From Riptortus pedestris (lineage: Eukaryota; Arthropoda; Insecta; Hemiptera; Alydidae): a stretch of DNA of 64,000 bases. The stretch spans positions 96,171,001 to 96,235,000 of the forward strand of contig CM032233.1 in NCBI GenBank assembly GCA_019009955.1, in the 5' to 3' direction. A program made the translations under genes and the position numbers. The notes beneath the pieces were generated by a model. The model saw only the letters and a list, made by a program, of their open reading frames with translations, had not been told where the DNA came from and did not search any database. Shown piece by piece: positions 1 through 11,821 of the stretch. Position 1 is the stretch's first letter. Each line of letters begins with the position of its first letter.

Positions 1-1330
1 CACATACAAATAAATTAACTATTTAGCCCTATAGAAAGAAGCAAATTATGGATTTAAATGACAGTAGGGTATTTGAAGTTTATCCAAAATTAGAGGTATC
101 AATATTTCAAATGCACTCAGGTAAACATTAAACTAATAATCTTATAGAGAGTTATATATAAGCTATTTTTTTATTTATTGTTATTTAACTAGATTTTATA
201 GTACAAATGTGTTTGCAGCATTTGTATTCTGCAAATTGATTGGAAATTGTATATAAAATAAAAAAAATAGGTAAATTTTATTGTCTATTTACTGAATATC
301 CTTTAATAATTTAAACTCAAAATTGTTAACTGTACTATGTGGATCAAGTGCCCAAAAAGGGTCAAGGCCATTTATCAGATTTATGTTTTTCATATTGTTT
401 TATGTACTTTATTTAGGCAGAGTTTAATAACTCTTGTTTAAAACTATTGTCCTCAATAACAGCAGTTACATATTAAATGGCAAGAATTCTACAGCTCTCA
501 AAAAGTCCATCACTTGACATTAGTGCTACTGCCTACTCTACTACTGTGGAGCTTCATATATTGCAAACATTACACATTTCTTTATTGCAAAATAAATTCA
601 GTTTTTATTTTGTGCTACAGACCATTTACAACTTTCTAAGGAAATGTAATGACTGCATCATTTGAACTAGAATATTCAAGGGAATATTAACAAACAGTCC
701 AAAATTTAGTTAATCATTCCAACCAAACACCTGAAAATTCAAGTAATTAGTTATATCAATAAGTGTGGGAACAACATACTCAACAAAATTGGTTATATAA
801 CATTTTCAATCTGACTCATAATAATGAATCCATTCTTGAGGTGCTGGATGGTCAAGGAATTACTATCTCAGGTAAGAAAAGAAAGGCCTCGTTCCTTCAC
901 AGTAGTTTATTCTTTGCAACAAAGAGCTTTCAGAGCATACGCTTCATCAGTGCCCTGCTGGCATAATAATTTTTTTATGAACACCCCTCCTCTAAGCCCA
1001 TAATCCTCCATGTATGATATCAGACTCATTAACAAACTTGATCTTTAATTTTACATAAAACATCTTAATATAAACGTTTTTCCAAAAAAAATAGTATTTT
1101 TATATATAAAATAATAATATAAAATGCTTCACATTTTTAATAAAATGTTTTACATTTTAAAAATATGTTTCACGTTTTTAATAAAATGTTTTACATTTTA
1201 AAAATATGTTTCACATTTTTAATAAAATGTTTCACACTTTTAACAAAATGTTTCACAATTTTTAATAAAATGTTTCACACATCATATACATTCAATGTCG
1301 CAACAAAACATTCATGTTGCATTGCTTTTT
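1..1330. other. Intergenic AT-rich stretch, no gene seen
   Basis: No conserved coding signal is visible. The short ORFs here are low-complexity and begin at random ATGs. Around 1120-1280 a short unit (TTTTTAATAAAATGTTTCACA and variants) is repeated about six times, a small degenerate tandem array. Confidence 0.5.
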
Positions 1331-1339
1331 CTTGCCTTC

Positions 1340-1540
1340 ATTCGTAGATTTCCCTGGAGAAACTATTGACTCGGCCACTTATAACACGATTTTCGAAAAA
1401 TTTCTTTAGATGCCCACTGATCTTAACTAAGAATTGACGAAAATAAGGTCCGTTCAAAATTATATATATATATAGGGTAGAGCAGAGGAATAATGAAATA
1501 CAGGGTGAAAAACGTGTGTTTCCTCTGCTCCAACTTGTGC

Positions 1541-1574
<34 letters not shown>

Positions 1575-2275
1575 TTGCCTGTTACTGCGGTCGCAGTTTT
1601 TATTTTATCTTTACCAAAAGATCAAATTTATCAATAGTTGAAATCGGATTAGGACGAACGAAACAGCTATTTGGGGGGGGGGCGGGTCTAAAATTCTCTG
1701 TTATGGGTCGGACCACAAAGTGTTATGAACCAATCTTGTTGTAAATTTCAATAAACGCTGTTTTATAAATGTTTTTCGTGTCTGCAGTATTAGACGATTT
1801 GTTTTTGTATAGTTTTGTTTTTAGCCCCCAGAAAACCTTCACGTTAAGAACAAGCTAAAATATCTTGACTCTTCTTATTCTGAGCTCAAATACGGAATGT
1901 TGTTATCATCAGATCTTTACTCAACTGATGTGTTATGTTTCAAGTCTTCAATTAAGGTTTTACGCTCTATGCTCGAGAATGTATATTTGATCATCGCCAT
2001 ATTTATCCTTTTTCTTGTTACTCTAAAAAATATACTCGTTAAAGACCAAAATCGCGGAGGGGAGACAATCCGAAAATTCAAAATATCTGAGTTAATATGT
2101 ATCGGATCAAAAAATCTTATAGAACATTCTAGTTAATACATTTTAGTTGCTGCTTACAAAGACTTCTTAAAACGGGAGAAATAGAGAGTAGATTGTCAGA
2201 TGAAATCACCAGTGAGTCATTCCAACACATGGGAAATGACTTAGTTTACGCACTCCGTGTGACTTTGTAACCCCG
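1340..2275 (+). repeat. Terminal-hairpin repeat family, copy 1
   Basis: The left part carries the family's GATTTCCC motif and the block ACACGATTTTCGAAAAATTT...GGTCCGTTCAAAATTATATA. An internal (TA)n follows at 1541-1572, then a TGTTACTGCGGTCGCAGTTTTT-type block. The right end reads GGGAAATGACTTAGTTTACG near 2230. The same blocks in the same order recur near 3.24, 33.05, 42.3, 44.4-44.9, 54.4 and 55.2 kb. It is non-coding and boundaries are approximate. Confidence 0.6.
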
Positions 2276-2484
2276 TTCTTAGTTGTAAATCCACTACTAT
2301 TTTCCAATACCAATGATAAAGAAAACCTATTTATTTTCATAATTACATAACCGCAAACATTAAACTTTTACATAATCATTGTGGGAAAACACTATTTTAT
2401 AAATTTCACCCTTGCTTGAAAGGTACAAGGTATTATACTTGTACAATATATCATACCAATGAGGTTGCAACACTTATATCATTT

Positions 2485-2683
2485 GTAGGTAGATGAAAGA
2501 AAAGGCTACGCTCCCACTGTAAAAATTTATTAAAACAACAGAGCTAAGTCTAGTTCTAAGGGCCGTCAGATCAACATCCAGGACCTTCGGGCACTGATGG
2601 TGATGCACTGCATCGAAAGCGCTCTAATTTAGTTTTAATAAATTGTTATAGTGGAAGCGTAGCCATTTCTTTCATCTACCTAC
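2485..2683. mobile_element. MITE-like element, about 50-bp terminal inverted repeats
   Basis: The left arm starts GTAGGTAGATGAAAGAAAAG and the right arm ends with its near-perfect inverse, CATTTCTTTCATCTACCTAC. The arms run about 50 nt each (including GGCTACGCT/AGCGTAGCC and AATTTATTAAAAC/GTTTTAATAAATT) around a roughly 95-nt GC-richer core. There is no ORF, so this is a non-autonomous DNA element; the superfamily cannot be told because the target duplication is unclear. Confidence 0.75.
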
Positions 2684-3235
2684 ATTAGAAGTCACTTCCA
2701 CCTGCCAGAATACCAACTCAGGATATATCATTTGTTTATTATTACACTTTGATATCATGAGATGATGTACCTGGTATCAAATATAAGTGTAAATAGTGGC
2801 AAAGTAAATTTTTTTAGTATACATCCATGGCTAAAAAAAAACAACGATTATTGCAAAATATATATCAATACGACCAAAACTAATCCTGTCTCTTATTGTG
2901 GCTTTTAAGTTAGATTGTAAGACCATGGAATATATTTATTCAGTATAGGTATAAGGTGTTTTCAATTAGAAGATTCGTCTAAAGATTAGTTTATGGTCTT
3001 TATGAGGTGCATCATCTTTTGAAATATTGACTTTATATTTTGTTGGTCGGACAGTTTGGTGCATCGGCATTTTAAATTATCATGTTCATGGAAGGCACAC
3101 ATTATTTTTTCATTGGTAATCGTGCAGAATAGGTACGACTGTATTTTATAATTTTTTTTTTTTCGTTGAACGGATAGGACTTGAGCAAAGATTTCATTTC
3201 AAGGCGCTCAGCCTTAATGAGCCTTATCAAATGTT

Positions 3236-3875
3236 TTAGCAGATTTTCCTTAAGGGGAAATCAGCTATTGAGGTTGTTCTCAAGACATGATTTTCGAAAC
3301 TCTTCTCCAAGTGTTCCTCAATCCAGCCGACGACGGCCGTTCAAAATAATATAGATATATGTATTTTATATATTTGTCTGTTACTGGTTTAGGGGTCGTA
3401 ATTTTTGTTTGATCATTACCAAACTCTATATATAACCGAGTCATGTAGAACTAAAGACCAAGGCTAAAATCCGGAAGCTGGGTGTGGGGTTTATAGATGG
3501 GGATTTTTGAAAATACAAAATATCGCCGTTATTATACATCGAAACGAAAACTTGTAAATAATCAATCTTATTGCAAACTTAATGCCCAATAAATGTTTTT
3601 ACAGACAGTGTGTCTCTACCATGAATATTAAACGAGATACATATATGCATTTTTCAATGTTCAGCCTGCGGTAAACCCCCACAAATAGTCATCGCACTTT
3701 AACAATAAGCGAATATATCATGCATTGTCTTATTCCTAGCTTAAATATCAAATTTGTAGTAAACAGATCTTTCCTAGAAAATATGTTGATATGTGATCAA
3801 AAGTGTTTTGTTTCTGCATGTTGGAAATCTGCTTAGTCTACGTGGGCCCTGCGTGATGGACTTTTTTAAAAAGAA
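3236..3875 (+). repeat. Terminal-hairpin repeat family, copy 2
   Basis: It starts AGCAGATTTTCCTTAAGGGG, a near-palindrome, and ends near 3825-3865 with GGAAATCTGCTTAGTCTACG followed by CCTGCGTGATGGAC. It contains the ATTTTCGAAA block, a TA-rich centre and the TGTCTGTTACTGGTTTAGGG block seen in other copies. This is one of the more complete copies, about 0.6 kb, without coding capacity. Confidence 0.6.
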
Positions 3876-4014
3876 GCTGAGCCTTTGTTTCTGTGGCTGT
3901 AGTTAATTACCCAACACCTGTCAGCCAGCACCTATTTTACTAGTGTGTGAGTTTACCGACTCGCAGGTCCCAATTTATTAATGAGTCAAGATATTATTAA
4001 GAGCTGTATAACAG

Positions 4015-4231
4015 ATGTCCAATTCCTTGATCTCACATGATAAACCTAGTGGTAGTAGGTGGATTCGATTCCCTCCTGGGCAAAGGAATTTATTTAGTGA
4101 CGGAATTCATTAAATAAAATCTTTAGTCCCACCCTGGCTAGAAAAGGGTGGTAACCTGTAGATAACCCACCCAAATTAACCTTAGTTGCAAAAAGTGGGC
4201 GTTAATAAATAATTTAAAAAAATGTCCAATT
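4015..4231 (+). mobile_element. tRNA-derived SINE with 10-bp target-site duplications
   Basis: The body (4025-4221) is flanked by perfect direct repeats ATGTCCAATT at 4015-4024 and 4222-4231. Near the 5' end lie an A-box-like CCTAGTGGTAGTAGG and a B-box-like GGATTCGATTCCC, 12-15 nt apart. The 3' end is A-rich (AATAAATAATTTAAAAA). Pol III-type head, A-rich tail and a target duplication are the hallmarks of a retroposed SINE. It lies 250 bp upstream of the Culd-like start codon. Confidence 0.8.
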
Positions 4232-4477
4232 AGCCTTCAGGGCTTAGGACCACAATATCAAGTATAGGAAACAGTGTAACCGTCATAATGACAACGCGAA
4301 TATCATCGCTTTGGATTTGTTTCTCTTTGTTTTGTGAAGGTTCCTCTAAAAAGATGGCTATCTTTGTTTACACGAATACCATCCCAAAATGAGAAGTTTA
4401 TAAACAAGAGACCTCCTTGGCATTTGTATTGATAATGGGTTCAAATAAACCTACATAAATTTTATTTTTTAGTGCTT

Positions 4478-4529
4478 ATGGCATCGTATGTGTTTTTAGT
4501 TATTTTGAAAATCCTGACTGCCCTTTCAG
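4478..4529 (+). CDS. Culd: Culd-like exon 1, signal peptide mini-exon
   Basis: This 52-nt exon starts at ATG 4478 and encodes MASYVFLVILKILTALSG up to a split codon; the donor is G|GTACAA at 4530. The hydrophobic run V5-L16 is a typical signal peptide core. Phase 1 fits the acceptor at 4615 across an 85-nt intron. An alternative start at 4578, inside that intron, would give another weakly hydrophobic N-terminus if the intron were retained. Confidence 0.75.
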
Positions 4530-6079
4530 GTACAATAATTTTACTTATTGTTTCCAACTAGAGATTGAAATCTTTATATGAACTGCCTAGTAGTGACATT
4601 TTGCTTTGGTTTAGGTGAAATAATTGTTGATGCCAAGCGAAGTATTTGTGGTGATATACATTTACTTAAGGAAAAAGGAACTATTCAGAGTCCCAACTAT
4701 CCACATCCATACCCTAATTCAACAAATTGTACCTGGACTATTTTGTCTCCACCCTACTCTGTCCTCACTCTTGTGTAAGCTAAAGTACCTTTATTTCGTG
4801 AGCTTGAATGTGACTCGAGAAGATGTATGATTGAAGATCAGCTTTAAAAGTTTAAATTACCTTCCTTTACATTCATAAGCTTGAAAGAAAGATTTTATCT
4901 TTACTTAATGCATGGTGCTGGAGCCTGATTTATGATTTTGAAAATGCATTCTGATTTTTTGCTTTCGGATGTTCGCAATATAGCATTGTGTAACAAATTG
5001 AGTCTCTTGTTTATAAAATGTTATTGTTTGACAGCTAACAATTGCTTAAATTATGTTTAGTACATTAATCAACATTAGTTAGTTCATGCTCAGATTAACT
5101 AATGTTTTGGTAAAATTTTTTTTAAAACAAGAATCCGTTATAGGAATGTTTTTTCTTCAAAATAAAATAAAAATTATTTTGTATAAAAATAACAACTAAA
5201 TAGTGTATTTTCACTATCATAACACGAAGTGGCTTTATGAACAACCGAGGAGCTCCTTTTCATATACATTTCAGCAAAACTTTCAACACATTAGTTTTAA
5301 TCTTTCTGTTTACATGTAGATATGTTGAAATTATTTAATAATATTGATTTGTTAAGGTTCTTGGTTCATTTAGAATATCTAAGAAATAGCCATTTCCAAT
5401 GTCAGTATAAATCTAACCTTGTTCTACCATTTCTACACAACAAAATTTCATAAATTAGCCATGAAAAGATTTTTGAAATGTATATGATAGTTTATTGAAA
5501 TGAGCTCCTCAATTAGTCTAATTTATATTATATATGTATAACAAAATGTCTAATATGTGAATATAAATTCTATATTTAGGTGTAGTGAAGGAAAAGTTAT
5601 ATATAACCAAAAAATGGATTTGTACTTTCCTTCACTATAGATTTTTACAATAGTTCATTTTAGAAATCTAATAATCAATATCAAAGTTAAATGATTGATC
5701 TCTCTAAAGAATTAAGAAAACCACCTTTGCACACTTCAAAGTAAAGATTCTTGTCAATTTTTTTATTTATTTTTTTAAAAATTGTAAGTATATTTTCTAA
5801 GTTTTTTGTAAATACCGGATGTATCTTAGTTGAAATAATGTCTCTGTTGTATTTTTAATAGAATTTACATTCTCTGTGTTAATATAATAGAATTGCAGGG
5901 GAACTCAGGAGCCCCAAGGACAGAGCAAGATGGTCTGTTTGGTTACTGATGGTTCCACTGGTCGAGGTGAACAAAATTGATCAGTGACTGAATCACTGAA
6001 AACGTTTCATGTACTAAGACGATGGTCTAATACTTGCTTATAAACACTTTTCTTTTTAAACCAAGAACTTATCCCTAAC

Positions 6080-6136
<57 letters not shown>

Positions 6137-7806
6137 AAAGCTAAATCTTCTTGAAAATATTAATACTTTTTAAGAGCCATGTAAATTGTATCAATTATTT
6201 ATTATTTAGGAAGATAAATATTAATCAATATATTTAAAATTAAAGCTTTCTGTAAAAGGGGAAAGTATATAAGAGAATAAAATTTACTGCAGACCATATA
6301 TTTTATGAAAAATTTGTTTTTATTTTTCAAATGTATTGAAATAATGGATTATATTCATTTGTGTATGTGTATGTGCATGTGGGTGGTATGATAACGAAAA
6401 AGTGCACAAACCCATTTGTAATGGAACTCATATTTTTCTTCTAGCTTAAAGAAATTACTTGAATATCTTCTTTGCTGTGTGGTACAGTTCTAAGCCATAT
6501 ATGTCTTGTGATTGAAGTAAAAAAAAAAAAATATGACATCCCTTACTTTTTTCTCTGAAATATTCTAAAAATTGGCAATATCTTCAAAGACTATTATGAT
6601 TTCAGAATATGACTTAAATGTTTTTTACCTATTATTTCAAGAATTAAAAAAATAATTTTCTTAAGTTTTGAAGATTTTTTTATTGAAAAAAAAATTGTAG
6701 TTTACAAAAAATATTGATGATCCATTAAAGAAACAGTGGCTGTCTAAATTATACTCATTTTTATCAAAATTCTGAAACAGTTTCATATTCTGCTGGTTTA
6801 TGTAAAAATTAGACAGTAAAACACTGTTTGGGGGGTACTAGTATCATATTTAATAATTAGTTTTACCTGATGTTCTGGTTCTTATGGTAAAACTGGAGTT
6901 GACACTACGTCACTGGAAATTTATTGTAACCATATAATTCTACAAGCTTTAAAGTAGACATACATAGCAAATAAATGTAAAATTAGAAGTACTTACCATT
7001 AATTATTATACCTCGATAATAATCTTATTTAAGTTAATCACCTTTTTTATTTAAAGGAACAATATTCCCTTCTCCTTGATCTGGTATCATTTATTCTTTT
7101 ATCCATGTATCATCGATCACTAAATAATGGCTTATTTTGCTTAATTTAGTACTTCTGAGGGGATTTATTCCGGCCCTGGATTTTTGTTGTATTTAAGAGG
7201 CAACACATACACCCTTATATTCATATCCTCCTCAGGTAAGCAGGAAAGACAAGATATGGGGGTGGTAGTTGTAGGATCCAAGGGAGGACTTGCAGAGGTT
7301 AGACATTCAAAATTGGGGGTCCTAAATAGTGACCACTAGGATTAGTAAAGTGGTTGCTCAGGCATAGGTCCATCAAGGGCTTTTAACAATAAGTAGTTGG
7401 ATGAAACTGCCAAGTTTCAAAACTCAAAAATATGAGGGGAAGGGACGTATTTTTAATTATTCTGGATGATCTGACATGGATTGGCTTATTAGATAAGTTT
7501 AGCGTGGTAATAGTTGGAAAACATGTAAAATAGATAAAAGCAAAGTGTTATTGAAAGATGTATTCATTTTCTAAAAGTATATAGCTACCTTCTCCAGTGA
7601 CTAGATAGAATACATGGGGGGGGGGGAGACCGGGTTAACACTATATGGCAATATAGACTTTTTACATTGTCATGAACGTAAATCATGCCTTCCTCCTTCA
7701 ATTTATATTTTTCTGTAAAAGAAAGTCATGAAATACCAAAAAATAAATACCAGTTCCAACAAAATGCATGCAAACCACCCACTTGGGTATCTTTCACCAA
7801 ATTAAA

Positions 7807-7863
<57 letters not shown>

Positions 7864-10800
7864 GTAACCTCTGTCTGTACATTGATTTTTTTCGCGAAAT
7901 TTCACGATAACTTTTCGTTTCACATGTCATAGACACCATAACTGCATTTTGTTTCTTTCGTGTATGTTTGTTTGTTTGTTACCTTTTCACGCATAAACGG
8001 CTGAACCGAATTTTATGAAACTTGGTATGTATACTACTACTAACCCAACTTAGACTTTAGGCTATGTTAATATTCTCTGAGACGAACAGGAGTGGGGGTT
8101 ATAGGGGAGGCTTGAAATTAAAAATAGTGATATTTCGTTTCCTATTGCATTTTCGGCAATTATGCACATAACAAAAGTTGTTTAATTTGTTATTTAGAGT
8201 AACTTTTGTTATATACACTTTTGTCGTATACCTAAGTATAAAGGCGTTATACGCTAAAAATGATAGCGGAAGTCAACAATTTTATTTGGCACAAAAGACT
8301 CAACCGAACTAAACCAAACTCGGTACGTGAATTAGCACTAACGTCTTCCTAATAATAAGCCATACTAACATTTCTAGGGACGGGCAGGAGTGGGGGTTAT
8401 AAGGGAGGCCTGAAATTAAAAATAGTGATATTTCGTCTCCTATTGGGGTTTCGGCAAATATGCACATAACAAAGTTGTTTATTTTATTATTTAGTGACAT
8501 TTTGCTCAACAATTCTTTGGAACTACAAGGTACCTCACCGGGAAAAACTAATTCAAATGAATGTTAATATTTTGTGCTTAATTCAAATCTATGCATAATG
8601 CACAGGAAACGGGAAATATGACAATATGGAGAACAGTAAAGTCTTAAATAAAAAAATAATTTTATTATTAACAAATCCACAGAAACGACGGGTATTTAAA
8701 CTAAACACTGGGACGGGTAAATGTCAAAATATTGTGCAAAGTAAAGCCTTGCCAAAAAAATACCATCACCATTCAGCCTCAAATGAATTCCCGAGCGAAG
8801 CCGGGTATCTGAGCTAGTATATAATAAAATAATAGAAAACATTTTTACTTTCTATATAGAACCAATCTGTTTCAAATGATACACAAAATACCTGTTTGTC
8901 CATTTTGGAAAAATGTTTGATGAGTTCTACTACATGTATGGTTTTCAAAATTACTCAGAATTGGATTGCCCAAGTTTTTTCATGTACAAAAGTACTGTCC
9001 ACTGTCCAGCATTTACCTAGTATGCTTTTAGCAAATTTCCCTTAAGAGAAATATACTATTGTGATCTGCTCATGCCAAGACTTTTATTAGGTTTCTTCAA
9101 ATATCCATCGATGATTCCTAGTACATGACAACAAAAATGAGTAGGTTCATATATGTACATCTATAATTTTTTTTTTTTTTTTACATTTACCTAATTTTTT
9201 TAATCTATTAGGAAGAAGGTAGACATAAGAAAAATAGCTTATTTTCTTTAAGGAGAAAATCTTAAAAATATTTTAAAGGTTAGGTAAGGTGGAGTAAGTG
9301 CACAGGTAAATTCCATATAGTTAACTTCAAATGGGCATACAACTTTGGTTTATAGAGCTATAAAATTTATTTTCCTGACATGGGTTAATGAGACTGCCAT
9401 TTTTCAAGATATGTATGCAATAGTTGGTTTTGCTACGTACTTAATTAATATAATATAAGTACCTAATAGTACATATTCTGCCATTTATTTTTATGGCCGA
9501 AGTTCCAACTTTTTTATTAGTTGGATTAAAACTTTTTGAGCTGTCAACTTTTGTACTTTTATGTGTCACAATGCTTGTGACAAGAAGATATCATCAAAAC
9601 AAAGATGAAATTGTCTACAAATTTATTTTAAAGATGAATCATAGTAAACAGTCTTTCTTTGTCAGATAAAAAGACAAATATGAACATATTTAGACTAATA
9701 CAGCTTTCTTTAGAGAGAGAAATTACTAGTGATAGCAAATCTCGTTATCTTAAGCACTGCAATTTTAACCAAACTAGCAGTAGTTTTACTACATAAAGCT
9801 ACCAACCTATTTTAGTAGAACCAAATGTAATGACACAACCATTACTGCACATAATAATTAAAGAATGTATTGTTGAAGGTCAAATCCCCTATCTTCATAC
9901 TTTGGGGTGAGAATATTAGTAGTATCAATCTTTTTTACACAGCAAATGCCATTTCTAAGTGGAGTCTTTAATGTGGTTTGGCCATTAATATCTGGAAATT
10001 TTCTCTAAAACGAAGAACAAATTCATGCAGCTCTCCACACAGTAACTTATTTGGGTTTTGCTAGCTTACTTCACTACTACCCCGTCACCTGCCATTAATT
10101 CCTTTATAGCTTCCTGTTCTACTTCTCTTTCCACAGTTTTCATTATTACAGTTTCCTCTTCTTTTTGTGTCATACTTTTCTCCATAAGATCGTTGCAGCA
10201 GTCCTTATCAGAATCTCTGATGCTGTGTTCATCATCGTCTAATTTGATGACCTTTTCATAAGTTCCGAGCTTTTTGGTCTTGTTTCCACTTTTCAGTTAC
10301 TTTCTTTTTCTTTCATTGGGATATAATACTATTATGCATTTCATTTGAAGTTATTTCCTCAGATCCTTTGGTTACTCTTTTCTTCTTTCCTTTTCAGGCG
10401 TCTTATGACTAAATATTTCTAAAAGTATGTCCTAAAATGTTTTTCTTTGTTCTGGGCTGATAGATTGGGTTAGGTCAGGTCGAGACTGCTGAAAGATAGA
10501 ACATCTTGGTTTGATGTTCAGTGCTTCCCACAGGGTGTTGGATCATCAATGGAATAAGAGCATAGCACAGTGAAATAGTCTGTGGATGCTCTGCTTTCCA
10601 AAGTTAGCCTTGCCTTGCACTCTTCCTGTGCTGTGAGAATTCAGTAATGGGGCACATTCATAGTACTGTGGGCTTGCCTCACTGGGGACAACACAATAAT
10701 TGTGTACAACAAGGCCTAAGTCTTCTACTCAACGAAAATGATTGAAAGGCTAATTCATTGGTTAAACTACTAGATTAACACCATTTTCTTACCCACTCAA

Positions 10801-11764
10801 AACTAAAAATAATTTAAACAATCCGATGATGATGGTAGATTGGAGAAATGCACTTCATCTTGGCAATACAATGCATGGGCAGGAACGCTTCTGATAGTAC
10901 TACACTTGACACCAACACACTCTGGCTCAGGCAGTACGAAATGTTTATAGTACACTATGTAATCATGTGGTGGAAGACATGAACTAATTGTGTACTTGCC
11001 CCACCTTTATCTTAAGACCTCCATTGGGTATGGGGAATGGGAAGTGGGGGAGATCATTGCTGTGCTCAATCATGTTCTTTGTCTTAGGTAAATGTAACTT
11101 TACAATAACCAAGGAAACATTATGTAAAGGTCGACAAAAAAAAAGTGTTGAATGTGTGTTTTATATAATATATAACTTATTTGATTTTTTATGTTAGTTG
11201 TAAACATTTCATATTTATTACAGGATAAAAGATGTTGATATAGCAGATGATGAGACTTGTGTCACCCCACCATGTTGTTCACGAAATGCATTAATACTCC
11301 CAGCTAATGATAATGAGTTACCATATAAGATCTGTGGCCACAACAAAACTGTTGAGCCTATTAGGCTTTCACAGGTTGAATCAAAAATAAAGTTTCATGT
11401 TTCATCTAATGTACATTCTCGAGGATTTTCATTATCTTATTACATACAACCATTCCAGTCTGGTATGTTAGATTATTGTAGATTTTTTTATGCTAATTCA
11501 TTAATATTAATTAATCAATTCTTAATTGTATATGATGTTAGATCATATTGAAACTAGGCCTTCCATTTTAAATATTATCACATATTTATAGTCACACCAG
11601 TTTGTTTATCCATCTGTCATAATAATATAAATTTTATTATTTATAATAAAGGAAATATTCACATGTCTTTGTACCTTGTTATGTGAAATCATGGTTTATA
11701 GTCAGTTGTAAAAATCTTCGTTTGTCTTACCCTTTATTTGGGGAGCCTTAATGTGAGGGGGGGG

Positions 11765-11821
<57 letters not shown>

